Of a stretch of 50,012 nucleotides of DNA, positions 18,341 through 27,582 are shown one piece after another. Within the stretch, counting starts at the first letter, position 1. Each line of letters opens with the position of its first letter. The notes beneath the pieces are model-generated. The model saw nothing but the letters and a program-made list of their open reading frames with translations, did no database searches and was not told the DNA's origin. The DNA comes from Candidatus Bipolaricaulota bacterium (GTDB lineage: Bacteria > Bipolaricaulota > Bipolaricaulia > M55B111). The DNA lies in assembly GCA_018335015.1 (NCBI GenBank), contig JAGXKX010000005.1, forward strand, positions 1 to 50,012. The letters are read 5' to 3'. A program made the position numbers and the translations under genes.

Positions 18341-19072
18341 ATGTCAACGCTTCAGGTAAGTGAAAGAGAATCAGAGAAAAATCCGAATACTCTGCGCCGC
18401 GAGGGCAAACTACCGGCAGTACTGTATGGACCCGAGCGGGACTCGGTCAGCTTAACGATAAACAAGAAAAAGATGAAGGAGCTATTGAACGAGATAACGA
18501 GAAGTACCAGAGTTGAGCTGGAGCTCGATGGCGACGTTCATGAGGTATTCCTTCGGGATATCCAATACGACCACCTAACCGACGAACCGATACATATCGA
18601 CTTCTACGAAGTTCCGGACGACCACCCGGTAGAAATGGAAATTCCGGTAGTCACGGTTGGAACACCGGAAGGAGTGAGCTCAGGCGGAATTTTGGACCAG
18701 CTGATGGAAACCATAACTGTATACGGTGAGGCAAAGGACATACCTGAGATACTCAGACTGGATGTCGAGGAGCTTGAAATTGGTGACTCAATCCACGTAT
18801 CGGATCTCGATCTGGGCGACTTAGAAATCCTGACACCTGAAGATAGAACCGTACTCTCAATTTTGGCTCCGAGAAAGGAAATAGAGATAGACCTCACGGA
18901 ACCCACCATAGGCGAGGAGCTGCTGGGAGAGGAAGAAGAATTAGAAGCAGAAGAGGAACTTGAAGAGGGAGAATTGGAAGAGGAACTTGAAGAGGGAGAA
19001 TTGGAAGAAGGAGCCGCCGGAGAAGAGGGAGAAGAACCCGAACCGGAAGAAGAGAGCGAAGGAGAAGAATAA
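18341..19072 (+). CDS. rplY: Ribosomal protein L25/Ctc-type with acidic extension
   Basis: 243 residues from ATG 18341 (a GTG nine bases upstream overlaps the SD AAAGGTGAT and is not preferred). The N-terminal 5S rRNA-binding L25 domain (about 1-90: NTLRREGKLPAVLYG, FLRDIQYDHLTDEPIHIDF) is followed by the TL5/Ctc beta domain (about 90-185). The last 55 or so residues are almost all Glu with a few Gly and Leu and contain an exact 27-base tandem duplication. Such a tail suits a protein kept soluble at high salt. It is last in the glmU-prs-rplY operon before a terminator. Confidence 0.94.
   Translation: MSTLQVSERESEKNPNTLRREGKLPAVLYGPERDSVSLTINKKKMKELLNEITRSTRVELELDGDVHEVFLRDIQYDHLTDEPIHIDFYEVPDDHPVEMEIPVVTVGTPEGVSSGGILDQLMETITVYGEAKDIPEILRLDVEELEIGDSIHVSDLDLGDLEILTPEDRTVLSILAPRKEIEIDLTEPTIGEELLGEEEELEAEEELEEGELEEELEEGELEEGAAGEEGEEPEPEEESEGEE
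18953..19006 (+). repeat. 27-bp tandem repeat in rplY tail
   Basis: Two exact in-frame copies (18953-18979 and 18980-19006), each encoding the nine residues EELEEGELE. The number of copies could vary between strains by slippage. Confidence 0.9.
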
Positions 19073-19082
19073 CCAAATTATT

Positions 19083-19109
19083 AGGGAGCACTTTTGTTAG
19101 CTCCTTTTT
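19083..19109 (+). terminator. Terminator after rplY
   Basis: Stem AGGGAGC / GCTCCTT (one G-U pair) with ten-base loop, running into TTTTT. It lies ten bases after the rplY stop. Confidence 0.88.
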
Positions 19110-19147
19110 GAAACAGGGATTAACTGTTTTTCCGGCTGGTACCAACT

Positions 19148-19177
19148 TTGAAATGATCAATATTATTTACATATAAT
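19148..19177 (+). promoter_or_regulatory. Promoter of clpC-radA-disA-punA
   Basis: TTGAAA at 19148-19153, 18-base spacer, TATAAT at 19172-19177. No CtsR-type tandem heptamer operator was recognised around it. Confidence 0.65.
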
Positions 19178-19212
19178 TCTACAGATGAAGAGTTCTCTGG
19201 GAGGTGAGCTTG

Positions 19213-21696
19213 GTGAGTAACATGTACAAAAAGTTTTCGAAAAAGTCGATGGAGATAATGGCTACGGCATACGACGAGGCGGAAAAGTTAAACGATAAGG
19301 CAGTCTCCCCGGAACATCTGCTACTGGCTCTTCTCAGGGCCAAAAACACCAGAGTGTATAAATTCCTGAAAGATAACGGGCTGTCCTATCACCACGTGCT
19401 CAGAGTGGTCAAACGGAACGATGAAGAAGAATTATCCCTTCCGCTACAGGACGAACTGGAGCCGACGTCCCAGTTGAAGAAAATAATGAAGATGGGTTAC
19501 GACGAAGCTAGGTCCAGCCAGGGCGAAAACAAAATCGAACCCGCTCATCTCCTGATAAGCATCTTAGAGGAAGGTAACGGTACTGCTTCCTCGGTAATAA
19601 AACAATTCGGCATAACTACCAGAAAGGCACGATCCTACTTCTCCATGGTCCGGAAAAGCGATGCCAACCAGGGAATGGAACTCAAATTACAATCGACGGA
19701 AAAGGGGAGTCAGGAAGAAGGAGTTCTCGAGGAATTTGGGAGAAACTTAATCGAAGAAGCCAAACAGGGAGAACTCGACCCGGTAATTGGCAGGGGTAAA
19801 GAGATAAACAGAGTAATCCAGACCTTGACCCGGAGAAAAAAGAACAACCCTGTCCTTATAGGCGAAGCCGGCGTAGGAAAAACGGCGATAGTCGAGGGAT
19901 TAGCCCAGAAGATAGCCAACCAGGAAGTTCCCGGTATCCTGACGAACAAGAAGATATACGAAGTCGATATGGCCGCGATGGTCGCCGGGACCAAGTATAG
20001 GGGGGAATTTGAGCAAAGGCTCAAAGCCCTGATCAACGAGGTCACTAACAAGGACGAAGTAATCCTGTTCATCGACGAACTAAGCACGGTCGTGGGAGCC
20101 GGTGGAGCTGAGGGCGCTATAGATGCTTCTTCGATCCTCAAACCACCCCTAGCTTCCGGGGCGATCCAGAGTATCGGAACGGCAACGATCGACGACTACA
20201 GAAAGTCCGTCGAAAAGGACCCCGCGTTAAAACGCCGGTTTAAGACGATTACCGTGGATGAACCGACAATTCAACACACGATAGAAATACTTGAAGGTAT
20301 CCAGGATAGATACGAAAACCACCACAACGTCAAGATAACCGAAGAAGCCATCGAACAGGCGGCAAGGCTGAGCGACCGCTACATAACCGGACAGTTCTTA
20401 CCCGATAAAGCAATAGATCTTATCGACGAAACAGCCGCAAAAGTAAGGCTGGATAACTTCAACTTACCCCCGGAATTAAGAGAAGTTTCGAGGGAACGGC
20501 TTACGATCAAGCAACAGGAAGAAGAAGCAACTAACTCGGGAGATTACGAAAAAGCGGCAGAACTGAGGGACCAGAGAAGAGAACTTACGGAAGAACTTGA
20601 AAATTACGAAGAGAACGAAGATAGGTCCCAAAACGGCGATGGCCTGGTTGAAGGTAAGGACATAGCAGAAATGGTCTCTTCCTGGACGGGAGTTCCGGTA
20701 GGTCGGCTCCAGAAAGAAGAGAGAAAACGGATGGTAGACATGGAGCAGGAGATCCACAAGCGGTTAATCGGCCAGAACGAGGCAGTAAATGCGATCTCTC
20801 AATCCCTGCGCAGAGCTTACGCCGGAGTAAAAGACCCCAATCGTCCGATCGGATCCTTTATGTTCCTCGGACCGACAGGAGTAGGAAAAACCGAACTCAG
20901 TAAAACTCTGGCCGAATTCCTGTTCGGAGACGAAGAGGCCTTAATCCGGGTGGACATGTCCGAATACATGGAGAAATTCAACGTTTCCAGGTTGACCGGC
21001 GCACCTCCCGGTTACGTAGGATACGAAGAGGCGGGTAAACTAACCGAAGCGGTCCGTCATAGGCCACACTCGGTGATCCTGTTTGACGAGATCGAAAAGG
21101 CCCATCACGACGTCTTCAACATTCTGCTTCAGGTCATGGAAGACGGCGTGCTTACTGATTCTCAGGGACGACAGGTCAATTTCCGAAATAGCGTTATGAT
21201 AATGACTTCGAACCTCGGCGGAAAGCTCATAACCGACAAGACCCAGCTGGGATTCGGTTCCAAAGAAGTCGACTCAAAGGAATCCTACGAAGAGATGAAG
21301 AGCATGGTTATGGACAAGGTTAAGGACGAGTTCAGGCCTGAATTTCTGAACCGTCTTGACGATCTCGTCGTGTTCCACCAGCTGACAGAAGACGAAGTAT
21401 TTAAGATTGCCGAACTAATGCTGGATAGGCTTCGGGAGAGGTTGATCGAAAAGCACGGATTGAATTTGGAAATATCTCAACCCGCAAAAGAAGTTCTAGT
21501 TGAAAAAGGATACGATTCCAAGTACGGAGCGAGGCCGATGAGACGGACCATAGAACGATTAATAGAGAACAAGATTTCCGACCATCTGTTACAGGGTGAT
21601 TTCGACGAAACCAGCATCATCTCCGTAGATTCCGAGGACGGAGATATCCTTCTCGAGGGGGTAAATAACAAGAGCGCCATCGGCGTTGGAGATTGA
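19213..21696 (+). CDS. clpC: ClpC-type AAA+ protease ATPase
   Basis: 827 residues. It unfolds proteins for ClpP. In order: two Clp_N repeats (about 1-145), AAA-1 with GEAGVGKT (about 218), a UVR-like middle segment (DYEKAAELRDQRREL, about 440), AAA-2 with GPTGVGKT (about 555) and the ClpB_D2 C-terminal domain. Pore loops KYRGEFE and GYVGYEE are present. Start options are GTG 19204, TTG 19210, GTG 19213 and ATG 19222; GTG 19213 has the best spacing to GGGAGGTGA. Walker B region reads DELST where DELHT is usual. mcsA, mcsB and ctsR, the usual companions, are not adjacent. Confidence 0.93.
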   Translation: MSNMYKKFSKKSMEIMATAYDEAEKLNDKAVSPEHLLLALLRAKNTRVYKFLKDNGLSYHHVLRVVKRNDEEELSLPLQDELEPTSQLKKIMKMGYDEARSSQGENKIEPAHLLISILEEGNGTASSVIKQFGITTRKARSYFSMVRKSDANQGMELKLQSTEKGSQEEGVLEEFGRNLIEEAKQGELDPVIGRGKEINRVIQTLTRRKKNNPVLIGEAGVGKTAIVEGLAQKIANQEVPGILTNKKIYEVDMAAMVAGTKYRGEFEQRLKALINEVTNKDEVILFIDELSTVVGAGGAEGAIDASSILKPPLASGAIQSIGTATIDDYRKSVEKDPALKRRFKTITVDEPTIQHTIEILEGIQDRYENHHNVKITEEAIEQAARLSDRYITGQFLPDKAIDLIDETAAKVRLDNFNLPPELREVSRERLTIKQQEEEATNSGDYEKAAELRDQRRELTEELENYEENEDRSQNGDGLVEGKDIAEMVSSWTGVPVGRLQKEERKRMVDMEQEIHKRLIGQNEAVNAISQSLRRAYAGVKDPNRPIGSFMFLGPTGVGKTELSKTLAEFLFGDEEALIRVDMSEYMEKFNVSRLTGAPPGYVGYEEAGKLTEAVRHRPHSVILFDEIEKAHHDVFNILLQVMEDGVLTDSQGRQVNFRNSVMIMTSNLGGKLITDKTQLGFGSKEVDSKESYEEMKSMVMDKVKDEFRPEFLNRLDDLVVFHQLTEDEVFKIAELMLDRLRERLIEKHGLNLEISQPAKEVLVEKGYDSKYGARPMRRTIERLIENKISDHLLQGDFDETSIISVDSEDGDILLEGVNNKSAIGVGD

Positions 21697-21702
21697 TAAT
21701 GG

Positions 21703-23046
21703 ATGGCATACAAATGTAAAAGCTGCGGATACACTTCTGTCGAATGGCTCGGACGTTGCCCAAAATGTGGAGATTGGGATAGTTTCCGACAGAGTGAATC
21801 CGAAGATACCTCGGGGAAAGACATCGTAGACGAAGCCCCAAAACCGCTTTCGGAAATTTCGTTCGATTCAAAAGAGAGATTGCCAACTGGCATCGGGGAG
21901 TTCGACCGCGTTCTGGGTGGTGGATTAATACCCGGATCCGTAACTCTGCTTGGTGGAGATCCCGGTATAGGGAAATCCACTCTGCTCCTTCAGGCTGCAA
22001 CCAATTTAGCCAAACGAGGAAAGGTACTTTATATCTCAGGCGAGGAGTCCTCGAAGCAACTCAAGATGAGGGCGGATCGCCTTGGCCTTTCCGCGGACGA
22101 TCTGATTATATATAGCGGACAGAGCCTGGAAAATGCGGTTTCACACCTCAACGAACTGGAACCTATCTGTGTTATCGTGGATTCAATCCAATCCCTTCAG
22201 AGCACCGGCAATTCTTCTTCTCTCGGAAGCACAAAGCAGGTTCGTGAACTTGGCCGTGAATTTACCAGACTTGCAAAAAAGAAAGATATTGCTACTCTAT
22301 TAATTGGCCATATTACGAAATCCGGAGATTTTTCCGGACCCAAAACTATTGAACACCTGGTAGATTCCACTGTATATTTCGAAGGGAAGCGGGATAATAA
22401 CGTCAGAATGATGCGCCCCGAAAAAAATAGGTTCGGTTCAACCAGGCTTCTGGGTCTATTCCAGATGACGGAGAAAGGGCTTCAGGAAATATTAAACCCT
22501 TCCCAGTTCTTTGCAAAGAAAAACGGTCATTCAGACCAAAAAGGAACTACCACGGTCTGCACTGTCGAGGGAACACGGCCCATACTGGTTGAGATCCAGG
22601 CCCTCGTTACTCCATCAAATTCTGGAGGAAGCGCTCAGAGGCGTACCACCGGTCTGGACTACAACCGAGCTTCTCTACTGTTCGCGGTCATCCAAAAACA
22701 ACTTGGAATTAATCTGCAGGAGTTCGACATTTACCTTAACGTAGTTGGAGGGTTCAAGGTCGAGGAGACAGCCGCCGACCTCGGTATAGTCAGCGCCATC
22801 CTATCCAGCTTCCAGGATAGAAAGATCGATAGCCAGACGGTGATAATCGGGGAAGTTGGGTTAAGCGGCGAAATAAGACCGGTAAAGAATTTAAAGTCGC
22901 GAGTGAACGAAGCCGAAAAACTGGGGTACAGAAAAGCTTTAATACCCGAAAACCACGCGAAGTCGAACGAACTGGAGACAAACGTGGATATCAGGCCGGT
23001 CAGCGTCCTCGCCGACGCAATCTCGGAACTTGAATTGAGGGAATAA
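21703..23046 (+). CDS. radA: DNA repair protein RadA
   Basis: 447 residues. RadA promotes branch migration in recombination. It has the N-terminal zinc finger (CKSCGYTSVEWLGRCPKCGDW pattern, residues 4-24), a RecA-like core with GGDPGIGKST (about 85) and the RadA-specific KNRFG motif (about 245), and a Lon-like C-terminal domain. It starts six bases after clpC and ends one base before disA, so the three are surely one transcript. Confidence 0.97.
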   Translation: MAYKCKSCGYTSVEWLGRCPKCGDWDSFRQSESEDTSGKDIVDEAPKPLSEISFDSKERLPTGIGEFDRVLGGGLIPGSVTLLGGDPGIGKSTLLLQAATNLAKRGKVLYISGEESSKQLKMRADRLGLSADDLIIYSGQSLENAVSHLNELEPICVIVDSIQSLQSTGNSSSLGSTKQVRELGREFTRLAKKKDIATLLIGHITKSGDFSGPKTIEHLVDSTVYFEGKRDNNVRMMRPEKNRFGSTRLLGLFQMTEKGLQEILNPSQFFAKKNGHSDQKGTTTVCTVEGTRPILVEIQALVTPSNSGGSAQRRTTGLDYNRASLLFAVIQKQLGINLQEFDIYLNVVGGFKVEETAADLGIVSAILSSFQDRKIDSQTVIIGEVGLSGEIRPVKNLKSRVNEAEKLGYRKALIPENHAKSNELETNVDIRPVSVLADAISELELRE

Positions 23047-23047
23047 C

Positions 23048-24112
23048 ATGCCATTCGAGACCTTAGAAGAATTACTGGAGAAAATTGCTCCCGGTACAAC
23101 CCTGCGAGAGGCGATAGATAGGATAGTGGAACAGGGGCACGGAGGACTTCTAGTTCTTTCCTCCCTGGAAGAGATAGAGGATATAATAACCACCGGGTTC
23201 CAGATAGATTCGGAGGTCACCTCCCAGCGACTGAGCGAATTGTCGAAAATGGACGGAGCAATTGTCATCGATAACGATCTCAGGAGAATTACCTATGCAA
23301 ATGCCCATCTTTCACCCGATCCTTCGATAGAAAGCCTGGAAACAGGTACCAGACATAAAGCAGCAGAACAAACTGCGAAGCAGTTAAGATTACCGGTCAT
23401 CACAATTTCCGAGAGGAGGGACAGGGTAACGGTTTACTACAAAGATCAGCGGTATATTCTTAGAGACATCTCGACGATCATGTCCAAGGTGAACCAGGCA
23501 CTGCTTATCATGGATCAATACAGAGGAAATTACGACGAGGCAATTCAGGAGTTAACTGCTCTCGAGCTGGATGGAAACGTGCTGCCGTTTCACGTAGCCA
23601 ATCCGCTAACGAAGATCGGTCAAATGTTGACTCTAAGGGAAGAAATTTTGAGGATGTTTGTCGAACTGGGAGAAGAAAAAGCCCTCCCCGGCCGCCAGTT
23701 GGATAACATGATTGCCGGGATAGAAAGCGATCTGGAGTTCATTGTAAAAGACTTCAAGAAAACGGAGCCGGAGGAAAACTTCGAGGACATTAGGGAAAGT
23801 ATAATTGATCTCTGTACCGATACACCCCCATCTACCAAAGAAATAATGGGGTTACTCGGTTATGAAGAGGAAGATCTCGACGACTTTCTCTTCCCTCGCG
23901 GTTACCGCGTTCTCCATCAGATACCACGGTTACCTCATACGGTCATAGAGAGGATGGTCGACAAGTTTGGCAACCTGGAAGGGATACTGTCTGCGAACAA
24001 AGAAGAGCTCCAGGAGGTCAAGGGAATAGCGGAGACCAGATCCGATACAATCAAAGCTGGGCTGAAACGTCTGGAAAACAGAGTTACTTTAATGGAGGAG
24101 TTAGAAACTTGA
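23048..24112 (+). CDS. disA: DNA integrity scanning diadenylate cyclase DisA
   Basis: 354 residues, normal length. It makes cyclic di-AMP from two ATP. The DAC domain has MDGAIVID (DGA motif, about 75) and GTRHKAAEQ (RHR-type motif, about 108); a helical linker and a C-terminal helix-hairpin-helix DNA-binding region (KFGNLEGILSANKEELQEVKGI) follow. It begins one base after radA and overlaps punA by four bases (TTGA). In halophiles and Gram-positives c-di-AMP controls potassium and osmolyte uptake, which may connect to the betaine transporter at 40-44 kb (inference). Confidence 0.97.
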   Translation: MPFETLEELLEKIAPGTTLREAIDRIVEQGHGGLLVLSSLEEIEDIITTGFQIDSEVTSQRLSELSKMDGAIVIDNDLRRITYANAHLSPDPSIESLETGTRHKAAEQTAKQLRLPVITISERRDRVTVYYKDQRYILRDISTIMSKVNQALLIMDQYRGNYDEAIQELTALELDGNVLPFHVANPLTKIGQMLTLREEILRMFVELGEEKALPGRQLDNMIAGIESDLEFIVKDFKKTEPEENFEDIRESIIDLCTDTPPSTKEIMGLLGYEEEDLDDFLFPRGYRVLHQIPRLPHTVIERMVDKFGNLEGILSANKEELQEVKGIAETRSDTIKAGLKRLENRVTLMEELET

Positions 24113-24927
24113 ACAATATCGAGAAAATTAAAGAATCGACTAATTTATTACACAATAGATTGTCCGGTGAACCACAGATCGGCCTGGTACTTGGTTCGGG
24201 ACTTTCGGAAAGCTTAACGCCATTGCTGGACGAAGTCGAAGAAGTTGGCTGGAGCGATATTCCTCACTTCCCGGAACCGACCGTGGAGGGCCACGAGGGG
24301 AAATACCTTCACGGAACTCTGCACGAGGAGGAAGTACTAATTCAACAGGGCAGGATTCACTGGTACGAGGGACTTCCCTGGGACGACATAATCTACCCGA
24401 TAAGGGTCCAGAACCACCTGGGGGTCGAAAAGTTAATCATGACAAATGCGGCCGGAGGTATAAACGAGGATTTTTCGCCCGGCGATCTGTGCTTGCTAAC
24501 CGATCATATTAATTTTTCCGGTGACAATCCTCTCCGGGGACCGAACAACGACGAATTCGGCCCCAGGTTTCCGGACATGTCCCACACCTACGATCAGGAA
24601 TTCAGAGAAATCGCCACCGAGGCCGCCGATAACCTCGGAATAGACCTTCAGCAAGGAGTCTACGCGATGACGTCGGGGCCCAGCTACGAGACACCGGCGG
24701 AAATAAGAGCACTGAGAACGCTCGGTGCCGACCTGGTCGGGATGTCAACTGTCCCGGAAGCTATTACGGCAAATCATTCCGGGATGGAAGTACTTGCTAT
24801 ATCCTGTGTAACGAACAAGGCAGCGGGTATGCAGGATAAGCTGACGCACGAAGAGGTCCTCAAGGTTACGGAAAAAACGAATGAAAAGCTTGGTACACTT
24901 ATAGGAGAGATAGTCAAGAGACTTTAA
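24109..24927 (+). CDS. punA: Purine nucleoside phosphorylase
   Basis: 272 residues of the trimeric PNP family, which cleaves (deoxy)inosine and guanosine with phosphate. Motifs include LVLGSGLS, TVEGHEGKYLHG, GRIHWYEG, TNAAGGINEDFSPGD and SGPSYETPAEI; the Asn in CVTNKAAGM is the purine-contact position of 6-oxopurine enzymes. TTG start at 24109, overlapping the disA stop, with GGAGGAG upstream. It is last in the clpC operon, an unusual place that suggests local fusion of two transcription units. Confidence 0.95.
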   Translation: MNNIEKIKESTNLLHNRLSGEPQIGLVLGSGLSESLTPLLDEVEEVGWSDIPHFPEPTVEGHEGKYLHGTLHEEEVLIQQGRIHWYEGLPWDDIIYPIRVQNHLGVEKLIMTNAAGGINEDFSPGDLCLLTDHINFSGDNPLRGPNNDEFGPRFPDMSHTYDQEFREIATEAADNLGIDLQQGVYAMTSGPSYETPAEIRALRTLGADLVGMSTVPEAITANHSGMEVLAISCVTNKAAGMQDKLTHEEVLKVTEKTNEKLGTLIGEIVKRL

Positions 24928-24985
24928 CATTCCAGCCCGGATCGGGTAAATAGAACTTTCCAAACTAAAACCGGAGGGTCCCGGG

Positions 24986-25954
24986 CTACTCTTGCTTTTT
25001 CTTTTTCTTCTGAACTACCTTCCGGAAGCTTCCTATCGACCGGTACTTTTCCCGTCTCTTCGCTAACAAAGTCTCCCGGTCGTAATCTCTTAACTCCTTT
25101 AGATGGTCGGAAATAGAATCATCAAGGTTACCGGCCACAGTTTCGAAATCCTCGTGGGCTCCTTTTCCTTCTGGAATTACCTCGTCAACCACACCTAATT
25201 CTCTGGCATGCTCTGCAGTAAGTTTGAGTGCTCGGGCAGCTTCGTCCGCTCGCTCGCGGTCGTTCCAGAGAATGGCGGCGCAGCCTTCCGGGGAAATTAC
25301 GGAATAGATAGAATTATCCAGCATAAGCACCCGGTCCGCTGCACCAATTGCTACAGCACCTCCACTGCCACCTTCACCGATAACCAAGGAAAGCGTGGGA
25401 ACCTCCAGGGATACCATCGTAGATATACTCCGGGCTATCATTCCACCGATATTAAGCTCTTCCGCTTCTTTCCCGGGATAGGCGCCAGGCGTATCTATAA
25501 GCGTCAGTACCGGGAAACCAAATTTTTCTCCCAGCTTCATCAACCTGCGCGCTTTCCTGTAGCCTTCGGACCGGAGCATGCCAAAATTAGTTTTCTGGGA
25601 CTGCTCAGCATCCCCTCCTTTACTCTGGGCGATAACAACTATAGTCTCTCCATCGTACTTAGCCAGACCGCCCTCCAGGGCACTATCGTCTCCAATTAAC
25701 CTGTCACCACGAAGGGAATAAAACTCTTCCGTGAGGTAGTTAATGTAGTCTTTTGAATCGGGCCTGTCGGGGTGTCGGGCCAGTTTCACACGATCCCAAT
25801 CATCCAGGCTTTCTTCAGTTGGCTCCTTGCGTTGAGCCAGTTTATCGGTCAGGTTATCTATCTCCTGACTCAAATCCAATCCGTTCTTGGAGTTAAGCTT
25901 TTTCAACCGTTCGATCTGCTTCTCCAGCTCTTTTAACGTTCTTTCCTCACTCAT
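24986..25954 (-). CDS. accA: Acetyl-CoA carboxylase carboxyltransferase subunit alpha
   Basis: 322 residues. Together with AccD it transfers CO2 from carboxybiotin to acetyl-CoA in fatty acid synthesis. Recognisable segments are the N-terminal coiled region, PDRPDSKDYINYL, PVLTLIDTPGAYPG, and GEGGSGGA for the oxyanion hole. The C-terminus is a run of lysines (VQKKKKKQE), unusual in this acidic proteome. It starts two bases after accD. accB and accC are not in the window. Confidence 0.96.
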   Translation of the reverse strand: MSEERTLKELEKQIERLKKLNSKNGLDLSQEIDNLTDKLAQRKEPTEESLDDWDRVKLARHPDRPDSKDYINYLTEEFYSLRGDRLIGDDSALEGGLAKYDGETIVVIAQSKGGDAEQSQKTNFGMLRSEGYRKARRLMKLGEKFGFPVLTLIDTPGAYPGKEAEELNIGGMIARSISTMVSLEVPTLSLVIGEGGSGGAVAIGAADRVLMLDNSIYSVISPEGCAAILWNDRERADEAARALKLTAEHARELGVVDEVIPEGKGAHEDFETVAGNLDDSISDHLKELRDYDRETLLAKRREKYRSIGSFRKVVQKKKKKQE

Positions 25955-25956
25955 TT

Positions 25957-26796
25957 TTAGTTAAAAAACCCCATAATCTTTGAAAGTTCGTTTCTCATCG
26001 ACTCCCTCTCGACTACCGAATCAACTATACCGTGTTCCAGAGCAAATCTGCTCGATTGGAAATCTTGGGGTAAGTCCTCGCCAATTGTCTCCTCGATCAC
26101 TCTCCGGCCGGCAAACCCGATCAACGCTCCCCTTTCGGCTATAGTGATATCTCCCAGGCTGGCTATACTCGCTTCGACGCCAGCCGTTGTTGGATAGGTC
26201 ATAACCGAAATAAACGGTAAACCCGCTTCTGACAGTAAATCCCTCGCAGAAGTCGTCTTGACCATCTGAAACAGGGACAGGATCCCTTCCTGCATTCGAG
26301 CCCCACCGGAAGAGCTTACCAGGGCGAACGGCAGGTCTTCTTCAACCGATCTTTCTATGCCACTAACGATCTGCTCACCCACTACAGACCCCATGGACCC
26401 GCCGATAAACCGAAAATCCATAACTCCCAGTACCAGGGGATTTTCTTCGATCTCCCCCGTTCCAACTATGATAGAATCGAACATTCCCGTCTCCGTTTGA
26501 TTTTCTTCTACCTTTTCTTCGTAGGTCTGGGTATCGACGAAATCCAGAGGATCGTCGGATTCTATCCTTTTTGTCTTATCCGAGAAGGATTCCTCGTCCA
26601 CCAGGGTCTTAATCCTCTCTTTTGCGGTCAAAAAGAAGTAGGCGTCACAGTTGGGACAGACGTGGTTGTTTTCCTTGAGTTTCTTCTTGAAAATAAGTTT
26701 CTCGCAGGATTTACACTTGACCCATAAAGCCTCGTCTTTTTCTTTCTCTTCCTCAAAATCTACTCTCAGGTATTCTTCGTCGCGGAATAACGGCAT
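25957..26796 (-). CDS. accD: Acetyl-CoA carboxylase carboxyltransferase subunit beta
   Basis: 279 residues with the N-terminal four-cysteine zinc finger (CKSC and CPNC, about residues 28-50) and a crotonase-fold core with SSSGGARMQEG. It forms the alpha2beta2 carboxyltransferase with AccA. ATG lies one base after the stop of the DUF502 gene with AAAGGGG as SD, so DUF502-accD-accA form one tightly coupled operon. Confidence 0.97.
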   Translation of the reverse strand: MPLFRDEEYLRVDFEEEKEKDEALWVKCKSCEKLIFKKKLKENNHVCPNCDAYFFLTAKERIKTLVDEESFSDKTKRIESDDPLDFVDTQTYEEKVEENQTETGMFDSIIVGTGEIEENPLVLGVMDFRFIGGSMGSVVGEQIVSGIERSVEEDLPFALVSSSGGARMQEGILSLFQMVKTTSARDLLSEAGLPFISVMTYPTTAGVEASIASLGDITIAERGALIGFAGRRVIEETIGEDLPQDFQSSRFALEHGIVDSVVERESMRNELSKIMGFFN

Positions 26797-26797
26797 A

Positions 26798-27469
26798 TTA
26801 ATCCCCTTTCAAGACCTTTGGTCCAACACTATTGTCCAGAAATTTGGAAGGTATTACAATCCCCATCGACAAAACCAACCTCAATCCCTCTTCTACAGTA
26901 AGATCCAGGTAAGTCAGGTCCTCTTTGGGAAGAAATACGGTCATGCCGCTCATAGGATTGGGGGTCGTAAATACGAAAGCCGCAACCGATTCTTCGCCAA
27001 CTATCTCTTCGACCTCCCCGAGATTTTCATTCGTGACAAAGCCTACCACGTAAGTACCTCTCCTCGGGTATTCAAACATAACTACGTCTCTAAAAGTGGT
27101 GGATTCGCTGCTCAATATAGCGTTAATTATCTGCTTAACCGTAACGTACATCTTGTTTACCAGCGGGGTAGAACCAATCATCCTATCCAGGAGAGAGTAA
27201 ACCTTTCTGCCAACGTAAATTCGAGTAACCAATCCTACCAGAAAAACCAGAAACAGCGTAAATATCGCTCCGATTCCTGGAAGCCATTCCCTGCCCACCG
27301 TCATCCTCAAAAAATTCCCTACCAATCGTCCAAAATCCGACCCTTCCCCGGTAAACCTTAGGAACATCCGGTATATTAGCCATAAAATATAGAACGTAAA
27401 TCCCGCGGGAAGGATGACGAGCAACCCATTTATGAACGTATTCTTTATATATGCAAGTACTCTTTTCAT
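26798..27469 (-). CDS. DUF502 family membrane protein
   Basis: 223 residues. Two N-terminal membrane segments (about 10-35 and 58-83) are followed by a soluble domain with STPLVNKMYVTVKQI and FTTPNPMSGMTVF, signature stretches of DUF502. Function is not established. It heads the accD-accA operon, so an envelope or lipid-related role is possible but unproven. No SD is seen before the ATG, and a TATAAT lies only 15 bases upstream, implying a very short leader. Confidence 0.85.
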   Translation of the reverse strand: MKRVLAYIKNTFINGLLVILPAGFTFYILWLIYRMFLRFTGEGSDFGRLVGNFLRMTVGREWLPGIGAIFTLFLVFLVGLVTRIYVGRKVYSLLDRMIGSTPLVNKMYVTVKQIINAILSSESTTFRDVVMFEYPRRGTYVVGFVTNENLGEVEEIVGEESVAAFVFTTPNPMSGMTVFLPKEDLTYLDLTVEEGLRLVLSMGIVIPSKFLDNSVGPKVLKGD

Positions 27470-27484
27470 GGTGGAGAAGAATCA

Positions 27485-27515
27485 ATTATACTGGACTAAT
27501 TCTAGTAGATGACAA
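27485..27515 (-). promoter_or_regulatory. Candidate promoter of DUF502-accD-accA
   Basis: Minus-strand TTGTCA (27515-27510) and perfect TATAAT (27490-27485), spacer 19, which is long. Confidence 0.4.
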
Positions 27516-27545
27516 CCCATCTGTCTAACTTGAGAAATCCGACCG

Positions 27546-27574
27546 TTGGAACCTGTCAAATAATGGATTATAAT
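27546..27574 (+). promoter_or_regulatory. Promoter of RHH regulator, with palindrome over the -10
   Basis: TTGGAA 27546-27551, 17-base spacer, TATAAT 27569-27574. The -10 lies inside a perfect palindrome GATTATAATC (27566-27575), a possible operator. Only eight bases separate the -10 from the ATG at 27583, so the mRNA would be leaderless. Confidence 0.65.
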
Positions 27575-27582
27575 CAACCAAA

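Noticed and set aside
24934-24987. AGCCCGG/CCGGGCT pairing between punA and accA
   Set aside because: The loop of 40 bases is large, there is no U tract and one arm overlaps the accA stop, so I do not call it a terminator.
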